From: Chrysoporthe austroafricana
Lineage: Eukaryota > Ascomycota > Sordariomycetes > Diaporthales > Cryphonectriaceae
Direction of reading: 5' to 3'
DNA length: 64,000 nucleotides
NCBI GenBank assembly: GCA_001051155.2
Contig: JYIP02000002.1
Span: 4,941,315-5,005,314 of the forward strand
This document shows, one piece after another, positions 23,603 to 36,054 of this stretch; the first letter of the stretch is position 1, and each line of letters begins with the position of its first letter. The notes beneath the pieces were generated by a model. It searched no databases. It was not told the DNA's origin and saw nothing but the letters and a program-made list of their open reading frames with translations. Position numbers and translations under genes: made by a program.

Positions 23603-25772
23603 CTTGAAGCGAAGAAGGAGTGAATGAAAATGAGCGAATGATAGAAAGAGATAGGGTACGAATGGAAGTTGAGATGGGCCTCACAGTCCCTGCTGCGAGC
23701 TGCCGAGGCCGAAGGAAAGGACTTAAGTGCCGAGAGGGCGGGAGGCCTTCCTTTGCGACCAGCACGATGGTTCATGCCATCTCTTATGAGCCTGGGAACT
23801 CATGCATCTCAGTATAAAGCCCGCTGGATTATAGCAGAAACAGAGTGGTATTAGGGATGGCGAGTCCACTTTATTTTTCCTTGATGCCGTTTCCCCCTAA
23901 TACCTCATCCCTTGCTCAGCACCCCCGTTCACCATACCACACAGACAACCCTAATAGCCCTTACCCATCTCCCGGGCTACAATGCACGAATGGCAGTGCA
24001 GGTAGGAAGAAAGGCATGGTACTCTTTAAATAGATGCATGATGATGCGCATCAAAGCGTACCATAGTATTGTGAGCTACCCCCGGACAGGGATGCCGTGC
24101 GCCGATCCGTTCATTCGGTTTCGAAACATCCGCCGTTATGCCAGGGTCCCCAACAAGGGATCTGTTAGATGTAAATCAAACTGATCTCCGAAATCCAGGC
24201 ACGGGCTACCCCAGGTTTGTGGGGCATGATTCATACTTAAAGACTTGTCGTCACCTTGTGGTTGTGGTAATAATCGAGACATCTCGAAATGAAGTCGACC
24301 TAAAGTTGGTTAACGAAGGAGCCGATTGTGACGGAAGCATCAAATCAAGCACCTCTTATGACATATGATGGTAGTACTCGTGTGGTCTCTTGCCATCCCC
24401 TCGAACCCAGTCTGCACTTGATGTTGCATCTCGCCGGATTTTTCCACAAGGACCTGATCCAGGACACTATGAAGGATCATTTCTTCAATTATTATCGTGT
24501 CACACGATCTGCCTCAGATCAAGTGAGAGCTACTGGAGCTCGCCTCCGACATTTCTCAACAGAGAAGCTAAGAGTATACACAGTACATGTCCGATTAGAA
24601 CTGTCCTGGAGTCTCTACTACCTAAAACGAGTAGGTTATGTCCGCGTCCGAGCATCATAACCTGCGCTAGTCGTGGGCAAAACCTGCACAGCAGCAGGCC
24701 GGTGACAAGCAACCTCAGGATACGCCAGTGCCGTAGTGAGCTAAGGGATATCGTGGTTCTCTTTAACCGGCTGCTAGATAGCGGGCTAAAGGCTCACCGG
24801 CCGCCAGCCCATCGCGAGATGGGCGTCAGCTGGTTCAGATAATTTGGTTCAGAGTCGTACTGATTGCACACTGGTACGGACAGGCTGCGTGTAATTACAC
24901 CGGTGTGGCAATGCGCGATGAGATAACTTGATCAGGCTTGCTAAGGGGAGGCCCGCGAAAATTGTTGCGGAGCAGCGAGATGCGTAAGTCACGGCGCAAT
25001 TACAATAGGAGTATTGTGGGGTCATTTCTACACTCTGAGGAACAAGCTCTTTGCGAAAGGATTTCATTTGGTGTACTGGGTACGTTTCCATTAAAGCCCT
25101 TAGCACAAACGCTGACCCTCTAACTATATTCACGCTGATACTGAGTGAGACCTTTCTGCTCTTTTCAGTTTATCCATGAGAGCTTCATTCGACTTTCTTT
25201 TATCTCCAGAAAACCTTGATTGTGTTCCCCATGGTCCTTGAACATTGAGATGTAAGACGATATCATCGAATACGCGTGCTCCATTCCTGACCCCTGAGTC
25301 GCTGCTTCTTGAAAGCCCGGATCGGCCAGACTGCTCTCGATTGCCTTACGTTCCTCATCGGTACTATTGTCAACTTTCCGATGTCAAAAGTAGACGATAG
25401 CAACGGTGTTGCTGCACAGCGAATGCAGCAACTACGAGATCATACATGAAGTCTAACAGTAGTAATGGAACAAGCTCCGTTCCTGAGGTGCTCGGTGCCC
25501 TCGTCAGCACACCATTCATCACTAAAATCAATGGTCATCATGTATCCTAGAAATATGATCAATAACGCGATCATGATAGTAATGATGATTACTCGATGGT
25601 AGATGTTGTGGTAGATAATAAGCCATGACGCCCTAATCCCGGCCAACTAACCCCCTTCCCGGCCACCCTTGTCAGCCACACCGCCGTTTCAGGGCCTTAG
25701 TTAAAGTCAGCGTTTCCCACCAGTTCCAGTCCGGACGATCTCGTACCTTCATAGAACCTGAAGTGCCGACCA
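23603..25772. other. Gene-poor spacer
   Basis: The left end should contain the promoter of the SAT4-type gene. The rest carries only short overlapping open frames. It marks the passage from the compact gene block to the repeat-rich part of the window. Confidence 0.5.
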
Positions 25773-26306
25773 ATGAAAGCCTACACTGAATACGAGGTCG
25801 GTCAGGCCATCGAGGCCGTCAGGAAGGGCCAATCGATCCGCAAAGCCTCGATCGAATGGGGTATCCCGAAGACCACACTTCAGAACCGCCTCTCTGGCGG
25901 ACGACAACACAGGGTGGCTGCTGAGCCTCTGCAGAGGTTCTCGAGTGACCAGGAAGCCGAACTGGTCCGATGGGTCCTTATTCAGGCCGAGCTGGGCATC
26001 CCGCCGAGCCACTCCGAGCTCCGTGTCTTTGCGCAAAGGGTGCTCGAGGTTAAAGGGGACCTGCAGCCCCTTGGGAAACACTGGATCGAGTCTTTTCTGA
26101 AGCGGAATCCCATGATCAGGTCTCAGAGGGGTAAACTGGTTGAGGCTATCCAGATCGCCGGGGCCACACCGGAGGCAATCCGAACCCAGGGCCAAATCTA
26201 CTCGAATCGACGGCGCCGTGGCGCTGGGCTGAGGACCTTGCCTGCCTCCACAGGCATCAATGCATGTTATGAGGTCATCGACGGAAAACTTGTTCAGACA
26301 CGTTGA
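25773..26306 (+). CDS. Pogo/Fot1-type DNA-binding ORF without catalytic domain
   Basis: Encodes 177 residues starting MKAYTEYEVGQAIEAVRKG. Residues 1-50 match the psq-type helix-turn-helix that opens Fot1/pogo transposases (SIRKASIEWGIPKTTLQNRL). Residues about 55-130 match the CENP-B/Tc5-type second helix-turn-helix (SELRVFAQRVLE, then WIESFLKRNP, then ATPEAIR). Immediately after this, where family members run into the DDE catalytic domain, the sequence diverges and stops. It aligns by eye with the first third of the decayed transposase at 37021. Unlike that copy it has no stop codons and normal base composition. It could be a truncated transposon remnant or a host DNA-binding protein derived from one. 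Expression is unknown. Confidence 0.6.
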   Translation: MKAYTEYEVGQAIEAVRKGQSIRKASIEWGIPKTTLQNRLSGGRQHRVAAEPLQRFSSDQEAELVRWVLIQAELGIPPSHSELRVFAQRVLEVKGDLQPLGKHWIESFLKRNPMIRSQRGKLVEAIQIAGATPEAIRTQGQIYSNRRRRGAGLRTLPASTGINACYEVIDGKLVQTR

Positions 26307-28403
26307 CGAGGTCTGCAACGCTATAGAATAATTATCTTTGACATGGGGTGTGGGGGCCAGCGAGGAGACGAGATGAGCTTAGCCGAGGCCCGGTTGACTA
26401 TAGTCAATGTTAAAGGCCGGGGAATACTCATTGTGCCACATTGCACCCACAACCGAGGCAACGAGATTGAGGGCTGGATGGTTTACACCCAGAGACCAGG
26501 GCCAAGAAGCCCGCTTTGTTGTTAATCATTCATCAATCACATAGACGTTATTTAAAATTTGCTGACCAACATTCATCTTGACTTCGGCATTGACTAGGTT
26601 GGTGAAAAGTGTCGTGAGGACTGACGTCCTCCGCGTCCTCCGCAAAGAACTTAAGCATTCTGAGAACGCCAGGTCTTCAACTTGTTGGTAATTTCAGCCC
26701 TTGAAGGATTTGACAATAATTAAGAAAACCAGAACTCGGATACATGATGTATCCCTGCGTAGACTGGGATAAGCCAACGCGTCCTTTCGACGGTGAGTCC
26801 TGGTCAGGAGCCGATCCTTGCCTTGAGGGGTGAGCAACTTTCCTCATGACAACAACGTAAACTCAGTCACTTTCTCGGTATTGACGATGGTGGTAGTCTC
26901 ATATTGTGTTTACTAAGCGGTGTATTGCGGTGGAACGAAAGATCCACCGTGCCTGATTCAATCTTACTGGAACCGTTGTTGTCTCCCTTGTCAGAGAGTC
27001 AGTATCTCAGGCCTATCCACAGTATGCCCCTCGAAAGAGGAGTCTAATCTGCAGCAGCAAATGTGACACCCAACGGGAGCAAGGTTGATCTCTTCCTGCT
27101 ATAGGATCGACCCAACGGCGCAGCTGGATGTTGCGGTCCGCAGGCTGATCACGCATGCGCCACTGGTCTGGACGCTACACCTACGACAAAGCTGGCTGAG
27201 TGGTCACGAAGCACGCCAAGGCAAGTATAGGCACCTGTGACGTGGTAGCCAACTGATCGTTCCCGATGAGGGGTGGCACGTGATTCCCTGCCCTGCAGGG
27301 CTCGCAGAGTCGTCCCATGTCTCTCCGTGCGAGCCCGTCGACGTTGGATGCCGGAGGCCGCGCAGGACCTTAAAAAGAGGGTCGCGGGCACTGCCTAGGT
27401 GCTTCGGGAGACTCGCGCCCGCTTGAGCTCCCTATCTAACCCCCAAGCGCCGGCAGCCATCCTGCCCAGGAGGGCGATTAGTTAAGCGGGGCGTATCCAG
27501 GACGGTGGTCCGTTTCTGCGGCCGCTGCCCCATACCGGTACTACATACCGTGGGATTGGGACCGCCAGGACCACCAGGAGCCGAGCCGACCGTTGGAAAT
27601 GTAATATGGAAAGACTGGGCGGATTTCGCTCGGCGCTGACTGCATGCATGGGGCCCACTCACATGATGTGACGCTGGGCGAAGCAGCGCCCCCCATTGGC
27701 AGGGACATAGTCCGATGGCCAGCATTGCGCCAACGGGAGGAAGACAGTACGAAGGACCCCGTATGGCCCGTAGGGGGGGCCCCGAGGTCGTATTGCGACA
27801 GCGTTCTGATTCATTCACGCACGCAAGCGACAAGAGAGCGCGGCGGTGCGTCACCTGATTAAGCGTCTCGCCTCGCCCGCGCCGTTGCATGGAAGGAAGC
27901 GGGAATCCCTCGCGCCTCGGGGCCGGGACCAGCGCGCAAGGGCGCGGGAGTTGATGTACACGCTCAGTAGGAGGAGGGTCGTGGGGGCCGAGAATCCTTC
28001 CGCTCCATCCTTAGGCAGGCCTGCAGGGAGGGTACATATAGTTTGGGGTCGTTGCATCGCCTGGCGTTGGCGGTTCAGCCATCCAACACTCCTGCAACTT
28101 GCAAACCTCCCGTGACGGCTGAGCCCTCCCTCGCAGACTGTCACATCTGGGCCACAAAGTCGGCCCTTCTGCAGTTCGCTTCGCGTTACGCAACCTCCGC
28201 CGCAGCCCTCCGCGCCTGGGTCACCCAGCTCTTTGACTTGCTGGCCCCGAATATCGACTCTATACACCTTGTCGGCTGGCCGAGAAAAGAGCCGAGCTCC
28301 CGAGACCAGAAAACGCCCCCCTCCGGGGTTCCAGTGCCTCACTCGCCCGGGGAGCGCCTCGGACTCGAGAGCCGCCACGACTCGGCAGGATTCCGCATAA
28401 GAG
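26307..28403. other. Spacer without recognised genes
   Basis: GC-richer DNA (especially 27100-28400) with long but mutually overlapping open frames on both strands, for example minus 27851-28564 and plus 28043-28585. None shows a domain. The latter overlaps the acetyltransferase start in another frame and is probably a shadow. No inverted repeats matching the downstream Fot1-type element were seen. Confidence 0.45.
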
Positions 28404-29234
28404 ATGGCGACAGACATCCCCAAGAAGGTGCACCTGTCTTTCGACCAGGACGACTGGGAGAAGCTGGGCATCACCCCTTGGTGTTCATACAAGGTCCGGC
28501 TGCCTCTGCGGCCGTTGCCCCCGATCTCAGCTCGGCCCCATATCCGGACAAAACGTCTAGTCATACGCCCGATCCTGCCGTCTGACCTGGAGGCGTTCTA
28601 CGAACTTCGGCGGATCCCCGAGACGCAGACCCACTCGACATCGCGGGGCCGGCCAGACCGGGACCTGGACGAGACCCGGCAGAGCATCACACGCCTCCAG
28701 GCGCCGTATGACGAGCGCCATTGGTATTTCGGCGCCTTTTTAGCATCCACCGGGGAGCTTATCGGCGAGGGTGGTCTTCCCGATACCGAGCACCAGCCGG
28801 TCTCGGGATGGACCAGGTGCGAGGTCCTGATAAAGCCGACCTACTGGAGACAGGGCTATGGGACCGAGTTCTTCCGAGCCATCCTCGACTCGTGGTGGCA
28901 CCTCCCCCGAGAGCTGAGGAGACATCAGCTGCTACCCTTCTGCATAGGGAACCAAGAGCCTGGTACCGAGGTGACGGAGCGCCTCGAGCTGATCTGGGAG
29001 GCCAGCAACACCGCGGCCTGCAATTTCTTCCCCAAAGCCCTCAGCCAGGCACCCATCTCACATGAGGGCTTCTTCACAAGTTTCGACTGGCGTGAGGGAC
29101 GTGAGGGCGATCTCGTCCGGTGGGCTGGGACAATGGTGGTGAACCCGCTAGCTCTACATCACGACGGGGAGCATCCCGACTCAGAGGAGCCCGACTCGGA
29201 AGAGCCAGACTCGGAGGACCCCGACTCGGAGTAG
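28404..29234 (+). CDS. GNAT-family N-acetyltransferase with acidic repeat tail
   Basis: Single exon, 276 residues. A RimJ/RimL-like (Acetyltransf_3) fold is visible: RTKRLVIRPILPSDLEAFYEL (first strand and helix, about 48-68), FLASTGELIGEGGLPD (about 111-127), then motif A, CEVLIKPTYWRQGYGTEFF (about 137-155). In motif A the R-x-G-x-G acetyl-CoA pyrophosphate loop reads RQGYGT. The substrate is unknown; family members acetylate proteins or small molecules. The C-terminus ends in four near-identical P-D-S-E-E units encoded by a 15-bp tandem repeat. Start chosen at MATDIPKKV, the first ATG before the domain. The neighbourhood is repeat-rich and shows no pathway partner. Confidence 0.82.
   Translation: MATDIPKKVHLSFDQDDWEKLGITPWCSYKVRLPLRPLPPISARPHIRTKRLVIRPILPSDLEAFYELRRIPETQTHSTSRGRPDRDLDETRQSITRLQAPYDERHWYFGAFLASTGELIGEGGLPDTEHQPVSGWTRCEVLIKPTYWRQGYGTEFFRAILDSWWHLPRELRRHQLLPFCIGNQEPGTEVTERLELIWEASNTAACNFFPKALSQAPISHEGFFTSFDWREGREGDLVRWAGTMVVNPLALHHDGEHPDSEEPDSEEPDSEDPDSE
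29175..29231 (+). repeat. 15-bp coding tandem repeat (P-D-S-E-E)
   Basis: Three and four-fifths copies of a 15-bp unit of the form CCCGACTCGGAGGAG encode the acidic tail of the acetyltransferase. Unit differences are mostly synonymous or E/D changes. Confidence 0.9.
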
Positions 29235-30483
29235 GCGAACATGACGGTTGTTTCTGTATTGGCATGACTATATGTCTTACTGTGTTATATTATTATTATT
29301 ATATCAACGACCAGTGCGCGGAGGCACGCGTCGTTAGGAAGCAGGTCCGACCGCCCCAATATCTGTAAAGTATCGCGGTCCCGAGAACGAACAATATATA
29401 TATATATATATACCCTATAAGTATTGCATATTATGTGGACGACTACTTGCAAAATATAGAATCTCAACGCACATGTGAATAAGACCCTGGGGCCCCGCAA
29501 TCATATGCCATTCTTTCTAAGTACTGAATTTGGCTGGCCGGTACGCCCCACATGGCATGAAGGGGGGGGAGGGAGGCTTGCTGTAAATATACTAGGGTAC
29601 CCGACTTGAGTAGTCGCGAAATAGTCTATAGTACGTCTGTATACCTGCGTTACACCTCCAACTTTGCATTTATACCACGCGTACATATAGTACCATGAGC
29701 ACCTTGCTATGACCTATGCATATAAACCCTCCAACATACTGCGAATCGAAAACTGAGTGCTTTAGCGAGACCACCAAAAAGACTCACTTTTCTTGGCCGT
29801 TCTCGGTAAGCCCCAGACTGTACGACACCCCTTTTCTCGTAGCAATCTGGTAAGATTTGAGTAAGGTTTGAGATAATCCACTGATTCGTAAACTATTATG
29901 ACCGTTGGTGCAGGGCCAAGCCGTCGATTGTTGAGAGAACCACCGCCAATTCAGAAGTGTCGTGGAGTCCAGTCCGTGCCCTCCACCCCGGACGAGGTGT
30001 CATCGCTACAAGTTCACCGACAGGGTCTTGACACTACGGAACTGTGCATTCCCCATTTTCCCTTAAAAGCGGAAGCTATATCCGTAATTTCCGCAACTCT
30101 GAGATGCGACGGGTCTTACTGTGGAAAGCCCCGGCCCAGGTGGCCTGTTATCATAGTAAAAACTGATCCTTCCGACATGGGTCCCAAGCTACACTTGCAT
30201 ACTCAATCACGGCTTGCACGGCCCAGCGCTTGACTCGGCCTTGAGCCCGGTCGCGAAGGCGACTCGTCAATATGATACCTCAGAGAAAAAAAGGACCTCT
30301 CCTGCATGAAGCATGACGGGGACACGTCTTCAACGAGAAAGGCGAGACAGTTCCTCCGAGAATTATGCACTGCCGAAGCGATCCGAGGTGCGCGAACCGA
30401 CGCCTTCGCGGAAGCTGGCCCTCTGGCGGCTTAACTTGTATTAATAATTATGAAAGACACCTAGGTAATAAAAGAGAAGAAAG
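29235..30483. other. AT-richer spacer with microsatellites
   Basis: Contains an ATT-type run near 29290-29303 and an (AT)n run at about 29394-29412. No gene is supported. Confidence 0.55.
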
Positions 30484-31339
<856 letters not shown>

Positions 31340-31620
31340 TTATCCACATCTCGCTCTTCCTCCCTCGGCCCCTCTCCCTCTCCCCTCTCTCTGTCCCCCC
31401 ATCCCCTTCTTTTCACTCTCCCACTGACTCACCCCGTCACACACTCTGTTCTTCTGTCACTCCCTTTCTCACACACACACTCTCTCTCATACACCCTCTC
31501 TCTCACACTCACACTCACACTCACACTCACACACATAGTCTCTCTCTCTTTCTCTCTCACACGCTCACACACTCTATCTCTCACAGACACACACTCTCCC
31601 ACTCACCCTTCCTCCCTCCC
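31340..31620. repeat. Pyrimidine-rich and (CA)n/(CT)n microsatellite tract
   Basis: Nearly pure CT and CA-type simple sequence on the plus strand, including runs of CACACACA and CACTCACACTCACACTC. The open frame through it (Ser/Leu/His/Thr) is a by-product of the repeat. Confidence 0.85.
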
Positions 31621-34494
31621 TTTGAACTTCCTAGCGTTCCCTAAGCTTCTCGCGCAGACTTCTTTGAGATAGTTTCCTTTTATCTGGCTCGTCGGGTCAG
31701 ACTGGGAAGGGCGGCTAGAGACGTTTCAAGGTTGTTGCCGACCGCTATCCCTCCAGACACTGTCGCTTCCCTGCAAGCTCTTGAAATCTCCGGCGATGCC
31801 AGGGAGACACCTCAAAGGATAAGGGCAGACGGCATCGAGAAGATTGGTTTGCTCAAGCTGTGTGATGATTGACGAAGGACATGTTGGCCTTGTCTCCATC
31901 TAAGTCTTCATCTTTCGCGACATCGAAGGCAATTGTAACCCGACCGTCTCGCATCCGGCGACACTGAGGTGATTGTTATTAGTAATTGCGCATAGAAGAG
32001 GGAGAGGTCTGCAACGAGCGGACAATTCCTGGATGAAGAGAGGAGACTGTTGCAAGCCTCGATCCCTCATTGTCCTCAAGCTGACTTCTAGACGAGTCTC
32101 CTTGCGGTGGTTCCGACGACTTGTCTATCGCACTTGAGTGTGTTACTGTACGCAATTATAGGGCGGGATGTCCTTGATATGATTGTCCATGCGCTCTCTC
32201 AGCTCATCACTGCCTTTTGAGTTTCCCCACCCGGTGAGACCGATGCTACATTACTCTCATCTAACAGTTCGCCTCATTCCAGAGCAGCAGTCGGCGTCGT
32301 TGTTTGTCACAGAACACTGCTGGATGAAGTAGCGATCGTCGGAAAAACAGCCGATATCTAGAGTTAAATCCTGTTAAAGATTCATCCCTATCCTCTCATG
32401 GCACGGTACCACCCAGAGCGTGTGGGTCTCACAAAACTATGTCTCAAGGCACGGCGCCAGGCGGTGGAGCCGCGGAGGAAGAAGTAGGCGCCGGTCTGCC
32501 ACAGCAAGTCCTCGCCGTAGTCCGCCTTAGAGTGCTAATCTTGCAAAACTTAGCCTCCCGAAATTGGTAGCAAGGGTTTCCTGTTTCGGCATATTTATCG
32601 CATCACTTGTTGCAGCAGGAATAAGGTGATTTGAAAACTGGGTAGGATGGTTATTATTCCGTTTTGATAGCATATTATTAAAGTAGCTGTTTTGAATCCT
32701 TCTTTAAACTTTATTATATTTCTGATATCTTGAAATTAATATAAATAAACCTTTTCTTATTTGTTTCCTTTGTCTTTTCTGGATTTTTTTTTTTTTTAAA
32801 AAAAAAACCTTTTGTTCTAGATATTGCTAACTTTGATAAGCTTGGTTTAGAATCTGGTTTTGCTAATTGTCTTCTTTTCTATTTTTTTTCTTATGTTTTA
32901 TATTGTTATTGGACCAGAAATGGTGTCAGCATCTCGTACCAACCACCAAGTTTGGGTCGGTAGGCTCGAACAACCTAAGCATGCATATAGATAGACGAGG
33001 GAACTAGACTAGGCAAAAAGAACAGTGCCTATGACCTGGCCTGACGAGAAGGCAAAGTCGATTAAGACTTAGACTAGAAGAGGAACGCCTTCGGAGCAGT
33101 CGTCGAGACAAGGCATAGGCTGGACTGGCTTGCGGGTCTATTGACGAAATAGCTATGGCAACTTCACGGTTTGCGGACGGAAATTTGATATTTCGATGCC
33201 TCGCATCTAGTCGGACGTATATTGAAGAAAAGAGCGTGTGTGTATCACCTCCCTCGAGTGTGGAAGGGGCTGATGTCGAAGTTTAATCTACTTACAGGCC
33301 CAGATTGGGGGGGGGGGCTTCCCCAGCACTGGACCCCTTGATTGCGCTCCTGAAGTTTTTTGCATGAAAGTCGGTTAGTAACAGAGGAAGTGTCGCTGAC
33401 ATGCTATAGAGAAGCCAGTGATCCAGTCACGCAAGTCAAGCTAATGCAGGTCGCTTAGCAAGTAACAAAAACGATGTATGGGTTTCTCACAAGACAAGCA
33501 AGCAATAAATTTAAGCAAGCAGCTTTTCAATGAACAAACAAGCTGTCCAGATTACATTTAAAATTCTGATAAGCTCGCTTTACTCCTCTCTGTGTTATAA
33601 GTTCTGTGCATTGCTTTGTGGGACTTGTTTCCTATTCCGTCTTTGATTTCAATAATCTTAGACAGAATTGCCGTATTTGTACGAATCAGGCGATTCAAAC
33701 CGGAGAATATTGTAAGATACACAAGCTAAGAAATTGCTAGCAAGCCAAGTGGAATGCTACTGCTTGAATGGATTCGACTTGGGTGGACCGCTACGAAAAA
33801 CACGCGTGAAATAAACGCACTCGGGAGAAACAAAGTATGGCACTAGAAAGCGGGTCAGCTTGACAACCGATGCGGACGCCTCATCACCCGTAAAGGTTTC
33901 TCTTCTGCTGTCGGATGCGAACGTACTCATCATTTAGCGTGTAATCGAACGCTATACCGGCAAGCCTTGACCAGCGACACTAAAATGACACCCAGCTGAA
34001 AGGCCGTCTGGTCCTCCCATTTAGTGTTTTGGCTGGTGTGCGTATCGCAATCCCAACTTTGCCAGATTCGGGCCTGTACAAAAGCACCGTAAAAGCAGCG
34101 ACGTCGTCAAGTAGAACAAGTGGGAATCTAGGTATATTAATTAGTCCTAGGAGATGTGACCAGCACCGGCATGACCACTTCTGCCGACGAGATCACACAG
34201 TGCGGTGTCTACTTAAACAATTCCTCCGACTTCGAGGAATCTGGTTGACCTGCCGCAGAAAATCGATCTGCACCTTCTCATCCTCAGAATCAACTTTGGA
34301 TTCGGAGCATATATTCCGGAGCATGCATAGGTCTTCTGCGTGGCATATGTCTGGGCTTTCTTGAAGGAAGGTGCTGTGCGTTGGATATTGTCCGTATTTT
34401 GGGAAGGAGATCCATGGGCAGGCACCTAGGCTTGTTTCCTTCTTCCTCGTCCTGCTCCTGCCCCGGGCGCCGGAGCTAAGTGACATTAGACTGA
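31621..34494. other. Gene-poor spacer with AT-rich patches
   Basis: Includes an AT-rich patch at about 32640-32910 with a T-run/A-run palindrome near 32787-32808, and a G-run at about 33308-33317. A short GC-rich frame starting ATGTCTCAAGGC near 32439 is too short to call. No gene is supported. Confidence 0.45.
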
Positions 34495-34560
34495 GCAAGA
34501 TGGTCTGTTCCTTCTCGAGATATTATTTGGGAAAGCACGAAGGAGGCTCGCGAGCACGGA

Positions 34561-35529
34561 TTGCCAACAAGAGAAAAACAAATCACCGCGCCCCCCAGAA
34601 TCCAAGTCCTCCTCTCTCTCTCTCTTCCTTCAACCACCCGCACAACACTGAACGTGACACACTTGACAACAACTGCTTCAAACACGTTCAAAGAACTCAA
34701 AGATTTTATACTACCCAAAGATTTCCAAAACCTTTTTGACTCTTCGCTCAGACTTTTCGCGACAACCGTCATCTCTGTCAACATAGCTGCCCTCCCTCTT
34801 CTGACAGAGAAGCAAGCTAAGTTCCTCAATAGCGTGATCCCCGTTGTGATTGCGCTCCTGGCCTCAGCCGGCGCCTTGTTTCTGTTCGCGCCGAGCGGTG
34901 CCGGGGAAGACCTGAAGACCACAATGGTCAATGTCCTCCTGGGCTTTTCTGTTACCAGCAGTGCGATCTCCTTGTTCTTTACTTACGCACTGCTACAGGT
35001 CTACTTTGGGGAATCAGTTCTCCCAGCCGCTGAACCGCCCCAAAACCAAAACCTTGCAAACAGAAGCGGGCGCAAGAGAGGCGTGGTCCTGATTTCACTT
35101 GCCATTGGGCTACCATATTTCGGCTTCCTCACTCTCGTTGCGGCAATCATCACGTCCTTCACTATCCACGGTCCCAAGTCCAGGACAGGCTTTTGGAGTG
35201 GAATCACACTCGGGGGCCTCTTTATTTCTTCAATTCTTCTCCTGTCGTTCTGGACTGAACAGATGCTAACGTCTCTGGCCGATGTTGCTAAGGACATGTC
35301 GAAGTGGCTCGGGGATAATATTGGCACGCCTATAGGCGATTTCGTCGGGGCTATCATCAACACTTTGAGCGAGTGGTTGCTAAATCTAGCAGAGGATATA
35401 TGGGGATGGTTCAAGTCTATTGGCAATTGGGCTTTGGAAAAATTCCTTGCCTTGTGCCAGGCTCTTAGGCCACAACAAACCGGCGCTGGCGGCAGACGCA
35501 GGTTTCGTCTGCGCCGTAGACGAAATTGA
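34561..35529 (+). CDS. Four-helix membrane protein of unknown function, start unresolved
   Basis: Not recognised. The frame is open from 34495 to the stop at 35527. Four strongly hydrophobic segments lie near VIPVVIALLASAGALFLF, VLLGFSVTSSAISLFFTYAL, ISLAIGLPYFGFLTLVAAII and ITLGGLFISSILLLSF. A soluble amphipathic Trp-rich region follows (EWLLNLAEDIWGWFKSIGNW), then a very basic end, RRRFRLRRRRN. The only in-frame ATG is at 34924, inside the second hydrophobic segment, so the true start is probably in an upstream exon that I cannot place, or has been lost. An ATG at 34500 is in another frame. The basic tail is encoded by a small inverted repeat, which produces a mirror-image frame on the other strand. 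Confidence 0.5.
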   Translation: MPTREKQITAPPRIQVLLSLSLPSTTRTTLNVTHLTTTASNTFKELKDFILPKDFQNLFDSSLRLFATTVISVNIAALPLLTEKQAKFLNSVIPVVIALLASAGALFLFAPSGAGEDLKTTMVNVLLGFSVTSSAISLFFTYALLQVYFGESVLPAAEPPQNQNLANRSGRKRGVVLISLAIGLPYFGFLTLVAAIITSFTIHGPKSRTGFWSGITLGGLFISSILLLSFWTEQMLTSLADVAKDMSKWLGDNIGTPIGDFVGAIINTLSEWLLNLAEDIWGWFKSIGNWALEKFLALCQALRPQQTGAGGRRRFRLRRRRN

Positions 35530-35551
35530 CCTCCCCTTGGGCAAGGCAAGC

Positions 35552-35594
35552 AATCATGCAAACCAGTCATGAGAATCATGCAAACCAGTCATGA
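35552..35594. repeat. Short direct repeat (21 bp, two copies)
   Basis: AATCATGCAAACCAGTCATG recurs immediately, at 35552-35572 and 35574-35594. It lies just after the stop codon of the membrane protein. Confidence 0.85.
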
Positions 35595-36054
35595 TATCTA
35601 TAAAACGCTGCCTGGGAACGCCTACAGGATTGGACTGATACCTGAAACTATATACAGCCATCCAAAGTAGTGCATCATAAAATTAGACTAAAAATATAGT
35701 CTTTCCCGCCTACATGTGTCTCGCTTTACTGTTCGTGAACTTGTTACCAACTTTTGCATACTTAGAAATGATACGCCCTCCAATATCATGCTGCAACCTC
35801 AGCAATGCGTGCATGACGTAGTCATGTTCATCCATCCCTACTAGCCGTCTCCTCCTTATGTGACTGTCACCGTGATGCTGGATCGGTGATACCACTTAGT
35901 AGACGCAAATAGTAAATGGCATCACTATGGGAGTTGACTAACATCTTCTGCCTATGCGTTCTTGATTTGTAGGTAGGAGGAACTAACGCAACCTCCTGTA
36001 CAGAACCTTCTACGCATGCTTCGAAATATGCCACAGATCATGATTGACTAATCT

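Noticed and set aside
24600..24850. Possible tRNA or structured RNA from GC-rich complementary patches
   Set aside because: No cloverleaf with a T-loop GGTTCRANNCC and consistent acceptor stem could be folded by eye.
27851..28564. 237-codon minus-strand frame before the acetyltransferase
   Set aside because: Overlaps equally long plus-strand frames and the acetyltransferase start; no recognisable domain.
35001..35579. 192-codon minus-strand frame opposite the membrane protein
   Set aside because: Antisense shadow; its resemblance at one end comes from the inverted repeat in the basic tail.
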